Positions 26,530 through 35,189 of a DNA stretch of 64,000 nucleotides are shown piece after piece. Each line of letters begins with the position of its first letter. Position 1 is the first letter of the stretch. The notes below the pieces were generated by a model. That model was not told the origin of the DNA. It saw nothing but the letters and a program-made list of their open reading frames with translations, and ran no database searches. Source of the DNA: Pseudobutyrivibrio sp. (GTDB lineage Bacteria; Bacillota; Clostridia; Lachnospirales; Lachnospiraceae); NCBI RefSeq assembly GCF_017471675.1, contig NZ_JAFUSK010000031.1:1-64000 (forward strand), read 5' to 3'. The position numbers were made by a program, and so were the translations under genes.

Positions 26530-27505
26530 CGAGAAAGATTATATTCTAGAAGTCAATCACCTTAAGAAATATTTCCCTATTAAGGGTGGCTTCTTCGGTG
26601 GTGTAACTGGAGAGGTTAAGGCTGTTGATGATGTCTCTTTCAAAATCGAAAGAGGCACAACAATGGGTCTTGTAGGTGAGTCAGGTTGTGGTAAATCTAC
26701 AACAGGACGTACAATTCTTCGTCTTATTGAAAAGACAGAGGGTGATGTAATATTTAACGGAAAGGAAGTATACGATTATTCTAAGAAGGAGCTTAGAGAC
26801 CTTCGTACAAAGATGCAAATCGTATTCCAGGATCCATATTCATCACTTTCACCACGTCTTCCAATTGGTGAAATCATTGGAGAGGCTGTTAGAGAGCATG
26901 GCTTAGTTCCAAAGGAAGAGTACGACGAGTACATTTCTAAGGTAATGGCAGAGTGTGGTCTTCAGGAGCACCACAAGGATAGATATCCTCATGAGTTCTC
27001 AGGCGGTCAGCGACAGCGTGTATGTATTGCTCGTGCACTTGCTCTTAATCCTGATTTCATTGTTTGCGATGAGCCAGTATCTGCTCTTGACGTTTCTATT
27101 CAGGCACAGATTATTAACCTTCTTCGCAAGCTTCAGAAGGATAGAGGACTTACTTATTTATTTATTTCACATGATCTTTCAGTAGTAGAGCATATTTCTG
27201 ATACTGTTGGTGTTATGTACCTTGGCGGTCTTGTTGAGACAGGTAAGACAGAGGATATTTTCGCAAATCCTCTTCATCCATATACAAAGGCATTGTTCTC
27301 AGCTATTCCAATGCCAGACCCTGATTTCAAGAAGGACAGAGTTCCTCTTGAGGGTGATATCCCATCACCAGCCAACCCACCTAAGGGATGTAAGTTCCAC
27401 ACAAGATGCTCTGAGTGTATGGGTATCTGTAAGGAAGTTGCTCCAGAGCCAAAGGATATGGGCAATGGACATGTAGTAAGATGTCACCTGTATGATGATA
27501 AATAA
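26522..27505 (+). CDS. oppF: Oligopeptide ABC transporter ATPase, OppF type
   Basis: 327 residues. Walker A GESGCGKSTTGRTIL, Q-loop QDPYSSLSP, signature SGGQRQRV, Walker B FIVCDEPVSALD, and the OppF C-terminal region with CKFHTRCSECMGIC. ATG 26522 is taken instead of GTG 26513 because of GGAGGG spacing; the start lies inside the oppD end, so translation is coupled. Partner of OppD in powering peptide import. Confidence 0.95.
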   Translation: MSNEKDYILEVNHLKKYFPIKGGFFGGVTGEVKAVDDVSFKIERGTTMGLVGESGCGKSTTGRTILRLIEKTEGDVIFNGKEVYDYSKKELRDLRTKMQIVFQDPYSSLSPRLPIGEIIGEAVREHGLVPKEEYDEYISKVMAECGLQEHHKDRYPHEFSGGQRQRVCIARALALNPDFIVCDEPVSALDVSIQAQIINLLRKLQKDRGLTYLFISHDLSVVEHISDTVGVMYLGGLVETGKTEDIFANPLHPYTKALFSAIPMPDPDFKKDRVPLEGDIPSPANPPKGCKFHTRCSECMGICKEVAPEPKDMGNGHVVRCHLYDDK

Positions 27506-27519
27506 AATGGATAATTAAT

Positions 27520-27909
27520 ATGAAAGATAAATTTGATTTTTTAAGAAAAATATTTTCTTGTGAAAACTCAGATTTACTTCTTAAGGCTTACAAGTCTCTC
27601 AGCAATGAGGGACTTGAAGTGTATATAGAAGTAAATGAAGGAGAATTCATTGTAGCAAGTGAAAATACAATATCTGATGCAACTACTTTGTATGTGCCTG
27701 CCGCTGACTGGGCATTTTCAAAAGATGTTTTGACAAAAGAGGGACTTTCAGAGTATATTACTGAGTATGTCATACCTTCTCACATTCAGGCTGAGATTGA
27801 CAAGACAGAAGAGATACTTTTAAAGAAAAGAAAAACAGTATATATAGAAACACTGATTGTTTTTGTTCTCTTTGTCATTTACATTATTTTTACAATGGTT
27901 ACCCATTAG
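27520..27909 (+). CDS. Small protein with a C-terminal membrane anchor, function unknown
   Basis: 129 residues, not recognised as a named family. The first 95 residues are soluble and mixed alpha/beta with an acidic character. A KKRKT positive patch (about 104-108) is followed by a single hydrophobic helix (ETLIVFVLFVIYIIFTMV) that ends the protein, so it is probably a tail-anchored protein with its soluble part in the cytoplasm. It stands between oppF and rimM with short gaps (14 and 13 nt), so it may be co-transcribed with either. The soluble part recalls DUF2007-type signal-transducing domains weakly; low confidence. Confidence 0.6.
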   Translation: MKDKFDFLRKIFSCENSDLLLKAYKSLSNEGLEVYIEVNEGEFIVASENTISDATTLYVPAADWAFSKDVLTKEGLSEYITEYVIPSHIQAEIDKTEEILLKKRKTVYIETLIVFVLFVIYIIFTMVTH

Positions 27910-27922
27910 AAGGAGTTTATAT

Positions 27923-28444
27923 TTGGAAGATTTATATCAGGTTGGAGCAATTACACAGACACATGGTATCAAGGGTGAAGTGAAGGTTTTCCCTTTGACA
28001 GATGATATTGGCAGATTTAAAAACATGAAGAATCTGCTTTTGGATGGAGGCAGGGATGGCTACATTAATCTAGAGGTAGAAAATGTACGTCAACAGAAGA
28101 ATCTTGTTATTCTTAAATTCAAGGGTATTGATAATATCAATGATATTGAAAAGTACAAGGGACATGGCCTTTTTGTTACTAAGGAAAACCGTGTTGAACT
28201 TAAAGAAGACGAATATTTTATAGCAGATTTGATTGGAGTATCAGTTTATCTTGATACAGATGAAAATACTGTATTTGGTGAAATCACTGATGTTTTGCAG
28301 ACAGGTGCAAATGATGTGTATGAAATAACCATGTCAAACAATAAGACAGTTCTTGTTCCTGCTATTAAGGATTGCATTAAATCTGTAGATATGGAAAGCA
28401 AAAAAATGATTATTCATCTTTTGGATGGATTGTTAGGAGAATAG
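27923..28444 (+). CDS. rimM: 16S rRNA processing protein RimM
   Basis: Assembly factor for the 30S head, binding S19. Opens YQVGAITQTHGIKGEVKVFPLTDD, the RimM signature, and ends with a PRC-barrel domain (DEYFIADLIGVSVY...). TTG start at 27923, seven nt after AAGGAG; the ATG-containing upstream frame encodes an unrelated hydrophobic tail. 173 residues. Coupled to trmD (3 nt gap). Confidence 0.95.
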   Translation: MEDLYQVGAITQTHGIKGEVKVFPLTDDIGRFKNMKNLLLDGGRDGYINLEVENVRQQKNLVILKFKGIDNINDIEKYKGHGLFVTKENRVELKEDEYFIADLIGVSVYLDTDENTVFGEITDVLQTGANDVYEITMSNNKTVLVPAIKDCIKSVDMESKKMIIHLLDGLLGE

Positions 28445-28447
28445 ATT

Positions 28448-29146
28448 ATGAAGTTTTATATACTAACATTATTCCCTGAGATGATTGAAGGTGTACTTAA
28501 TACTAGTATCCTTGGAAGGGCAAAGAATGCAGGCTGCATTTCTTTCGAGGCCATTAATATTAGGGATTACACATTAGATAAGCATAAAAAGGTAGATGAT
28601 TATCCTTACGGTGGGGGAGCTGGTATGGTTATGCAGGCGCAGCCTATATATGATGCTTATCAGGCTGTTTGCAAAAAAGCAGGACATCACGTTAAGTGTA
28701 TTTATCTTACACCTCAGGGACAGCTTTTTACTCAGCCAGCAGCAAAAAAGCTTGCATTAGAAGAAGATATTTGCCTGCTTTGTGGCCATTACGAAGGTAT
28801 TGATGAGCGAGTTTTAGAGGAAATCGTTGATGAGTATTATTCTATTGGCGATTATGTGCTTACTGGTGGGGAGCTTCCATCTCTTGTTATGATTGATGCT
28901 ATATCAAGAATGGTTCCAGGAGTTCTTACTAATTCAGATTCAGGTGAGGATGAATCACTCGAAAACAATCTACTTGAATATCCTCAGTATTCAAGGCCTG
29001 AAACCTGGAATGGACGACAGGTTCCACCAATCCTTTTATCAGGTGATCATGCCAAGGTAGATGCGTGGCGTCATGAGCAATCAATCATTCGCACTAAGGA
29101 AAGAAGACCTGATTTATATGCTAAATTTCTTGAAAATGATTGTTGA
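28448..29146 (+). CDS. trmD: tRNA (guanine-37-N1)-methyltransferase
   Basis: SPOUT methyltransferase modifying G37 next to the anticodon. Sees the trefoil-knot motifs YGGGAGMVMQAQP, LLCGHYEGIDERV, and SIGDYVLTGGELP. 232 residues, normal length. Follows rimM, with rplS next, the conserved order. Confidence 0.97.
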   Translation: MKFYILTLFPEMIEGVLNTSILGRAKNAGCISFEAINIRDYTLDKHKKVDDYPYGGGAGMVMQAQPIYDAYQAVCKKAGHHVKCIYLTPQGQLFTQPAAKKLALEEDICLLCGHYEGIDERVLEEIVDEYYSIGDYVLTGGELPSLVMIDAISRMVPGVLTNSDSGEDESLENNLLEYPQYSRPETWNGRQVPPILLSGDHAKVDAWRHEQSIIRTKERRPDLYAKFLENDC

Positions 29147-29149
29147 AAT

Positions 29150-29250
29150 TAGCAGTTAATCATGATATTATTAATGAGTTGCTAAAGAAGAGATGGTCCG
29201 CTGTTATTCAATAGGGAATATCAAGAACGTCGCCAGTTTAGGAGGATTTA
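29150..29250 (+). promoter_or_regulatory. Structured leader upstream of rplS (L19-leader-like)
   Basis: The gap between trmD and rplS contains a hairpin (AGCA-GTTAAT with ATTAAT-GAGT-TGCT, 29152-29181) and a second potential stem in CCGCTG...CGTCGCCAG, ending at AGGAGG. Firmicutes often have an L19 leader at this place; sequence match to that family is only suggestive. Confidence 0.4.
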
Positions 29251-29252
29251 AA

Positions 29253-29603
29253 ATGAACGCAAACGAGATTATCAGAAACATTGAAGCAGCTGAGCTTAAG
29301 AGCGAAGTTACAGAGTTCGCAGTAGGCGACACAGTTAAGGTTTACGGCCGTATCGTTGAGGGTAACCGTACACGTACTCAGGTATTTGAGGGTACAGTTA
29401 TTAAGAGACAGGGCGGCAGCAACCGTGAGACATTCACAGTTCGTAAGTCATCTAACGGTGTTGGTGTAGAGAAGACTTGGCCACTTCACAGCCCTAACGT
29501 TGAGAAGATCGAAGTAGTTAGAAAGGGTAAAGTTCGTAGAGCTAAACTCTTCTACCTCAGAGAGCTCACAGGTAAGAAGGCTAAGGTTAAAGAGAGAATC
29601 TAA
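29253..29603 (+). CDS. rplS: 50S ribosomal protein L19
   Basis: 116 residues; contains [33 protein letters not shown] and the basic [17 protein letters not shown] end typical of L19, located at the 30S-50S interface. Start at ATG 29253, 9 nt after AGGAGG; an upstream ATG (29193) runs through the leader and is rejected. Strong terminator behind. Confidence 0.97.
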   Translation: MNANEIIRNIEAAELKSEVTEFAVGDTVKVYGRIVEGNRTRTQVFEGTVIKRQGGSNRETFTVRKSSNGVGVEKTWPLHSPNVEKIEVVRKGKVRRAKLFYLRELTGKKAKVKERI

Positions 29604-29615
29604 TCTCGAAAGTTC

Positions 29616-29652
29616 GAACAGTCGCAGGTTTTGCGACTGTTCTTTATTTTTA
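29616..29652 (+). terminator. Intrinsic terminator after rplS
   Basis: Stem GAACAGTCGCA (29616-29626) / TGCGACTGTTC (29632-29642), perfect 11 bp, T-rich tail. Confidence 0.92.
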
Positions 29653-29699
29653 TAGCGAAATGCGGTATATTTATACTAAAGATTAAAAAGGAACTAAGT

Positions 29700-30299
29700 A
29701 TGTTTACATCAAATAATAGATTTTTTAGTAGTTTATTCAACCGTAGAACAAGCAGTCTTGATTTTAACAGGCGTCGTAGAAAAATCAATTTCGACAGAGT
29801 TCGATATGTTCTTATATTTGCTCTTGAAATTGCAGTCGTCATTGCAATAGCATATGGAGTAGTACTTGCTTTCGGAAAACAAGTAGAATGTTCCAATGCA
29901 TCTATGGAACCCACGTATGAAACATCCGATATATTACTTGTAAACACTATTGCTTATAAGTTTTCGTCACCAAAAACTGGTGATGTAATAGCTTTTAAGC
30001 CTAAATCTAATGTTAATGCAAGCTATAGTGTTAAAAGAGTTATCGCTGTTCCAGGGGATACAATCTATATAAACAACGGACGTATTTATCTTAACGACGA
30101 ATTATATAAAGAAAATCTTGAGGTTGAGCGGATCGAAAATCCTGGTATTGCTGCATCTCCAATTACACTTTTGGATGACCAATATTTTGTGCTAGGTGAC
30201 AATCGTAATTCTTCAGAGGATTCAAGATACGAAAGCGTGGGCTTTGTTTCAAGTGAGGATATTTTAGGCAAGATTTGGCTTGATTATCCTTTTAAATAA
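29700..30299 (+). CDS. lepB: Signal peptidase I (first of two)
   Basis: 199 residues. Basic N-terminus (RRRRK at about 24-28), one transmembrane helix (about 37-58), catalytic Ser68 in NASMEPT and catalytic Lys112 in SVKRVIAVPGD; box E is GDNRNSSEDSR. Cleaves signal peptides of Sec-exported proteins. Start at ATG 29700 after AAGGA; earlier ATG/GTG codons lie in the terminator region. A second, different signal peptidase follows one gene later. Confidence 0.93.
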   Translation: MFTSNNRFFSSLFNRRTSSLDFNRRRRKINFDRVRYVLIFALEIAVVIAIAYGVVLAFGKQVECSNASMEPTYETSDILLVNTIAYKFSSPKTGDVIAFKPKSNVNASYSVKRVIAVPGDTIYINNGRIYLNDELYKENLEVERIENPGIAASPITLLDDQYFVLGDNRNSSEDSRYESVGFVSSEDILGKIWLDYPFK

Positions 30300-30316
30300 A
30301 ATTTAAAGAGGTGTGT

Positions 30317-31156
30317 ATGGAATTTCAATGGTATCCAGGGCATATGACAAAGGCTAAGCGTCAGATGCAGGAAGATATTAAGCTTATAGATTTAGTAATA
30401 GAGGTTATTGATGCAAGATGTCCAATATCTAGCACTAACCCGGATATTAACGGGCTTGCAAATGGCAAGCTTAGATTAGTACTTCTTAACAAATCAGATT
30501 TATCTGATAAGGCTACTAATCAAAAATGGATTGATTACTATAAATCTAAGGGCTTTTATGCAGTAGAGCTAGATTCTAGAGATAGAAAGAATATGAAGGG
30601 AGTGCAGGCTACACTTGATGAGGTTTGCGCTGCCAAGTTTGAAAGAGATAGAAAGCGAGGCATTAAAAACAGGCCAGTTAGAGCAATGGTGGTAGGTATT
30701 CCAAATGTTGGTAAATCTACATTTATCAATTCCTTCGCCGGCAAATCTGTAGCAAAGACAGGAAATAAACCTGGTGTTACTAAGGGAAAACAATGGATTA
30801 AGCTTAACAAATCTGTGGAGCTACTTGATACTCCTGGAATCCTTTGGCCTAAGTTTGAGGATAAAGCAGTAGGTCTTCATCTTGCCTTTATTGGCTCAAT
30901 TAATGATGCCATTATAGAAACTAGAGAGCTTGCTTTAGAGCTTGCTGATTTCCTGTTAAAAGAATATCCTGGCGTAATAAAGGCCAGATATGATGTAGAT
31001 GAAGATAAGGTAAATCATGAAATAATATCAGGCATAGCAGAAAAAAGAAACTTTGTTAAGAAGGGTTCTGAACTTGATTTTGACAAAGCATGTACATGTT
31101 TGATAGATGAATTTAGAAGCGGAAGTCTTGGAAAAATATCACTGGAGAGGCCATAA
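30317..31156 (+). CDS. rbgA: Ribosome biogenesis GTPase RbgA (YlqF)
   Basis: Circularly permuted GTPase needed for late 50S assembly. The order of motifs shows the permutation: G4 NKSD (about residue 59) comes first, then G1 GIPNVGKSTFIN, then G3 DTPG. The family opening QWYPGHMTKAKRQM is at residues 3-16. 279 residues from ATG 30317 (an in-frame GTG lies two codons upstream). It sits between the two lepB genes; the rplS-lepB-rbgA-rnhB order is common in Firmicutes. Confidence 0.95.
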   Translation: MEFQWYPGHMTKAKRQMQEDIKLIDLVIEVIDARCPISSTNPDINGLANGKLRLVLLNKSDLSDKATNQKWIDYYKSKGFYAVELDSRDRKNMKGVQATLDEVCAAKFERDRKRGIKNRPVRAMVVGIPNVGKSTFINSFAGKSVAKTGNKPGVTKGKQWIKLNKSVELLDTPGILWPKFEDKAVGLHLAFIGSINDAIIETRELALELADFLLKEYPGVIKARYDVDEDKVNHEIISGIAEKRNFVKKGSELDFDKACTCLIDEFRSGSLGKISLERP

Positions 31157-31158
31157 TC

Positions 31159-31875
31159 ATGAATGTAATCGACTTTAACGAGGAAGAAGAACAGATTAAA
31201 AAGGATATTGAAAGAGCTAGACAAAATATGAATGAGGTTGAGGATTTATCTGATTTTGACGATAAGAAAAAGGATAAAAAACAATCAGCTTCTAAGAAGT
31301 CTAAAGAAACTGAAGAGGATGAACCAATTACAAAGGAATCACTTGGCAAAGAAGTTCTTAGCGTGATTATCAATGTGCTTATTTGTTTTGCAGTAGTATT
31401 TCTTATTACTCATTTTATAGGTCAGCGCACAGTTGTTAGCGGGTCATCTATGGAAGATACTTTATCAGATGGGGACAATCTTATCGTTGATAAGATTAGC
31501 TACAGGTTCCATGATCCTGAGCGTTTTGATGTGGTAGTGTTCCCTTATCAGTATGAAGAAGATACTTATTATATCAAGCGAATTATCGGCCTTCCAGGAG
31601 AGGTTGTTCGAATTGATACTGATGGTGTTATTTATGTTAATGATGAGCCTTTAGCTGAAACCTATGGAACAGAAACTATTCTTAATTCAGGTCTTGCCGC
31701 TAATGAGATTTTGCTTGGGCCAGATGAATATTTTGTTTTAGGTGATAACAGAAACAATAGTACTGATTCCCGCTTTGAGCAGGTAGGCAATATTGATGGT
31801 GATGATATTGTAGGTAAGGCGTGGGTTAGAGTTTATCCTTTTAACGAGTTTGGATTAGTGGACAACATAGAATAA
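31159..31875 (+). CDS. lepB: Signal peptidase I (second) with long charged cytoplasmic N-terminus
   Basis: 238 residues. About 60 charged residues (EEEE, DDKKKDKK stretches) precede the single membrane helix (about 66-87). Catalytic Ser97 in VSGSSMEDT, catalytic Lys in YYIKRIIGLPGE, box E GDNRNNSTDSR. It differs clearly from the first copy, so the pair is not a recent duplication. The N-terminal tail may be a coiled or disordered interaction segment. Two nt after rbgA and one nt before rnhB: part of a tight operon. Confidence 0.93.
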   Translation: MNVIDFNEEEEQIKKDIERARQNMNEVEDLSDFDDKKKDKKQSASKKSKETEEDEPITKESLGKEVLSVIINVLICFAVVFLITHFIGQRTVVSGSSMEDTLSDGDNLIVDKISYRFHDPERFDVVVFPYQYEEDTYYIKRIIGLPGEVVRIDTDGVIYVNDEPLAETYGTETILNSGLAANEILLGPDEYFVLGDNRNNSTDSRFEQVGNIDGDDIVGKAWVRVYPFNEFGLVDNIE

Positions 31876-31876
31876 G

Positions 31877-32641
31877 ATGAGCGAAAAAAAGATTTCAGAG
31901 ATTCAAAAAGAATATAAAGAAGCTTCAATAGATGAGCTTGATGAGTTTATTCAGGAATATATTTCTGATGGCAGACCTGGGGTATCTAAAATAATCGGCG
32001 TTGCCCAAAAGCGTATGGAAAAGCTTAGGATAGAAAGAGAGCGTATCGAAAAGCTTAAGGAATATGAAAAGCAATATTGGGATAAATACGATTACATCGG
32101 TGGTATAGATGAAGTAGGGCGAGGCCCACTGGCAGGACCTGTTGTTACCGCATGCGTGGTGCTTCCAAAGGATTGCAGTATTTTATACATTAACGATTCA
32201 AAAAAGCTTTCTGCTGCAAAACGAGATGAACTGTATGAAGTGATTATGAAGGAAGCTGTAGCAGTTGGAATTGGTGTGGTTTCAGAAGAACGTATTGATG
32301 AGATTAACATCCTTCAGGCTACATACGAGGCAATGAGACAGGCTATTTCAGAATGTCAGGTTCAGCCTCAGATATTACTTAACGATGCTGTTACAATTCC
32401 GGGTGTTTCAATCAATCAGGTGCCTATAATAAAAGGCGACGCTAAGTCTATTTCCATTGGTGCAGCCAGCATTATTGCCAAGGTTACCAGGGATAGAATG
32501 ATGGTTGAATATGACAGTATTTATCCTCAGTATCATTTTGCATCTAACAAAGGCTATGGCAGTGCTGAACATATAGCTGCACTTAAGGAATTTGGACCAT
32601 GTCCAATTCATAGACGTTCATTTATTGGTAATTTTACATAA
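31877..32641 (+). CDS. rnhB: Ribonuclease HII
   Basis: Removes ribonucleotides from DNA-RNA hybrids. Core motifs: GGIDEVGRGPLAGPV (first catalytic Asp/Glu), INDSKKLSAAKRDEL, and AKVTRDRMMVEYD; ends GPCPIHRRSF. An extra helical N-terminal domain of about 70 residues is present, as in Bacillus-type RNase HII. 254 residues. Directly behind lepB. Confidence 0.95.
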   Translation: MSEKKISEIQKEYKEASIDELDEFIQEYISDGRPGVSKIIGVAQKRMEKLRIERERIEKLKEYEKQYWDKYDYIGGIDEVGRGPLAGPVVTACVVLPKDCSILYINDSKKLSAAKRDELYEVIMKEAVAVGIGVVSEERIDEINILQATYEAMRQAISECQVQPQILLNDAVTIPGVSINQVPIIKGDAKSISIGAASIIAKVTRDRMMVEYDSIYPQYHFASNKGYGSAEHIAALKEFGPCPIHRRSFIGNFT

Positions 32642-32653
32642 AGTTGGTGAACT

Positions 32654-34525
32654 ATGAACATTAACACAGGACTGAATCCCTATAACTCAAATTATGTGAG
32701 TCAGGCTGCTGATAGGACTAAGATGAGTCAGAGTCAGTCGCTGACAGGTAGTATTACAGATTCCCTTAAGGAAGGTGAGGTCTTTGAGGGCTCTGTTAAT
32801 TCTATCGAAAATGGCAAGGTTACTATTGGGCTTGCCAACGGTCAGACTATGACTGCTCGTCTTGATTCGGGAGTCAGCATTACCCCAGGGCAGTCTGTGT
32901 TTTTTGAAGTAAAAAGCAATGATGGTAATCTAGTACAAATTCGTCCTGTTTCTCTAACTGGTCTAGAGGCTAATCCTACACTTTTAAAAGCTCTTGATAT
33001 GGCTAACCTTGTTGCTACTGAGCGCACAATTAATATGGTTAATTCCATGATGCAAAATTCTATGTCAATCAGTCCAGAGCATCTTACTGCTATGAACAGG
33101 GCTATGATTAATAACCCTGGGGTGGATATTGCCACCCTTGTTACTATGACTAAAGCAGGAATGGAGCTTAACCCTGACAATGTTAATATGTTTCAAAATT
33201 ATGTTAGTGATAGGGCTGTGCTTTCAAATAATTTTGATGCTATTTCAGAGAACTTATTTGAACTTATTACATCAGAGGAATTAAGTACATCTGATGTAAT
33301 AAGCATAAATAATAATATCAGTAAGATTTATGTGACTGATGTGGCGCCTATGGCTTCTAGTGCACCAGATGCTGCTTTAAATGGTGAAGTTGTAACTGCT
33401 GAAGGCGTTACACAAGCTGTGGCTGAACCTACGGCTGAAAATTTGGCAAATGGTCAAAAGATGGGGGCAGAGGCTGTTATTATAGATGAGGTTTCGGAGA
33501 ATCCGATTGGTAATTTAAAGGATGGTATTGTAGTAGATAAGAATGTAGTTAATCCTGGTGAGGTAGCTACAGAAAATGTGGAGGTGGCAACTGATGGCAC
33601 TACAGCTAATGCTGCTAGTAGTGAAAAGGCTGCTTCAACAAATAACACCACTGAACAGGTAAATGCAAATCAAATAAATAATTTTGCCAGTGATAAGCAG
33701 ATTAGTTCATTTAATACAATCCTTAATAATTTGCCGGATTTTCCAAAGGATAATACATTAATTTTTGCAGAAAACGGTACACTTAAGGCTGATGCTGATA
33801 TAAATGCTTTGTTTAGAGAAATAACTGATTATCTGAATAATCATCCTGATATACCAAAGGAGACACTAAATGATATTGTAAAGAATCCTTTGTATAAAGG
33901 GCTCCTTAAAAATATTATTTCAAACAGCTTTGCCATGGAACCAAAGGATGTTACAAAGCCAGGGGAAATTTCAAAGCTTTACGAAAGAGTCCTAAAGCAA
34001 ACAGAAAGCTTAGAGAGGCTTATTTCCAGCTTTAATAATAAGGCAGCTGAATCTATAAAGAATCAAACTGCCGAAATAAAGCAAAACATCAATTTTATGA
34101 ATTCTGCCAACGAAATATATAATTTTGTGCAGATTCCTCTTAAGATGTATAATCAAAATACTGATAGTATGCTTTATGTTAAGCAAAATAAAAAAAGCTC
34201 CTACGAGGCAGGTGAGGAGATTACAGCCTTTCTCCATTTTGATATGGAATATTTAGGCTCCACTGATGTATTTATAAGCCTTAAGGAAGCAAATGTAGGC
34301 TGTAAATGGACACTTGCTAGCGAAGATTCTATGAAGCTGATTGAGGATAATCTTGATTTGCTTACTGAGCGACTTGCTAAAAAGGGCTTTAATGTTACAT
34401 CAGAGGTTAATTGCGGTGAGCCAAAAGCCAGTAATGGATTTGAGCTTTTTGGTATGTCATCAGCTGAAACAAATGATAAATCAGATGGACTTGTTCACAG
34501 ATATAGCTTTGATATGAGGGCATAG
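32654..34525 (+). CDS. YlqG-like large protein with FliK-like C-terminal region
   Basis: 623 residues, low-complexity in the middle (about 220-345: alanine/asparagine/threonine-rich). The first 120 residues look like a beta-rich domain (EGEVFEGSVNSIENGKVTIGLANGQ). The C-terminal 100 residues contain VFISLKEANVGCKWTLA and a LLTERLAKKGFNVTSEV helix-strand unit, which resembles the hook-length control (FliK) C-terminal domain. Position between rnhB and an FlhB-like small gene matches Bacillus ylqG-ylqH. No other flagellar gene is nearby, so the role is unknown; a link to secretion or motility is inferred only. Confidence 0.65.
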   Translation: MNINTGLNPYNSNYVSQAADRTKMSQSQSLTGSITDSLKEGEVFEGSVNSIENGKVTIGLANGQTMTARLDSGVSITPGQSVFFEVKSNDGNLVQIRPVSLTGLEANPTLLKALDMANLVATERTINMVNSMMQNSMSISPEHLTAMNRAMINNPGVDIATLVTMTKAGMELNPDNVNMFQNYVSDRAVLSNNFDAISENLFELITSEELSTSDVISINNNISKIYVTDVAPMASSAPDAALNGEVVTAEGVTQAVAEPTAENLANGQKMGAEAVIIDEVSENPIGNLKDGIVVDKNVVNPGEVATENVEVATDGTTANAASSEKAASTNNTTEQVNANQINNFASDKQISSFNTILNNLPDFPKDNTLIFAENGTLKADADINALFREITDYLNNHPDIPKETLNDIVKNPLYKGLLKNIISNSFAMEPKDVTKPGEISKLYERVLKQTESLERLISSFNNKAAESIKNQTAEIKQNINFMNSANEIYNFVQIPLKMYNQNTDSMLYVKQNKKSSYEAGEEITAFLHFDMEYLGSTDVFISLKEANVGCKWTLASEDSMKLIEDNLDLLTERLAKKGFNVTSEVNCGEPKASNGFELFGMSSAETNDKSDGLVHRYSFDMRA

Positions 34526-34528
34526 CTT

Positions 34529-34816
34529 ATGGCAGAAGAAAAGGTAATTGATAAAAATAAAACTGCTGTTGCTCTTTCTTATGAGGCTGGGGATTCGGCA
34601 CCAAGAATCTTAGCATCAGGTAAGGGCTATGTTGCCGAGCAAATAATTGAGGAAGCTAAGAAGGCGGATGTACCATTTTATGAAGATAATGAGTTGGCAC
34701 AGACTCTTAGTAAGCTTAATATTGGAGATGCTATTCCGCCGGAGCTTTATGAAGTAGTTGCCGAAATCCTGGTATTTGTTAACGATATGGAAAAGATTAA
34801 GGCAAAGCTTGTATAG
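34529..34816 (+). CDS. YlqH-like protein, FlhB cytoplasmic-domain homolog
   Basis: 95 residues. Contains KTAVALSYEAGDSAPRILASGKGYVAEQIIEEAKKADVPF and EDNELAQTLSKLNIGDAIPPELYEVVAEILVFV, which correspond to the C-terminal cytoplasmic part of the export-gate protein FlhB, after its NPTH site; the membrane part and the NPTH motif are missing. Free-standing copies of this kind (YlqH) are found behind ylqG. Three nt after the ylqG-like gene, so the two probably work together. Confidence 0.8.
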   Translation: MAEEKVIDKNKTAVALSYEAGDSAPRILASGKGYVAEQIIEEAKKADVPFYEDNELAQTLSKLNIGDAIPPELYEVVAEILVFVNDMEKIKAKLV

Positions 34817-34829
34817 AATAGAGGTTTAT

Positions 34830-35189
34830 TTGAATTATAGAAAACAAGGAAATGATTTTGAGAAACTAGCAGCAGATTTTCTAAAATCCAAGGGAATGAC
34901 TATACTAAAACTCAATTTTTATTGTAAAATGGGTGAGGTAGATATCATTGCTAAGGATAAGGAATATCTTGTCTTTGTAGAAGTTAAGTATCGCAAATCT
35001 AGTGCCAAGGGTTCTGGCTTTGAGGCAGTTGGCTTTAACAAAATGAGAAAGATTTGCAGAGTGGCTGACTATTATATGTATAGCAATCATTATGGTGGTG
35101 CCACTAGTGTTAGGTTTGATGTAGTTGTAATAGAGGAAGGACATTTAAAGCATCTAAAGAATGCTTTTGAATATATACCGGTATGTTAA
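34830..35189 (+). CDS. yraN: YraN/UPF0102 family nuclease-like protein
   Basis: 119 residues. Restriction-endonuclease-like fold: KQGNDFEKLAADFLKSKG, then NFYCKMGEVDIIAKDKEYLVFVEVKYRKS, giving the GExDhh...hhEVKxR signature. The cellular role is not established. Start at TTG 34830 preceded by GAGGT; the upstream ATG frame overlaps ylqH. Overlaps the next gene by 7 nt. Commonly found next to rnhB in bacteria. Confidence 0.87.
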   Translation: MNYRKQGNDFEKLAADFLKSKGMTILKLNFYCKMGEVDIIAKDKEYLVFVEVKYRKSSAKGSGFEAVGFNKMRKICRVADYYMYSNHYGGATSVRFDVVVIEEGHLKHLKNAFEYIPVC

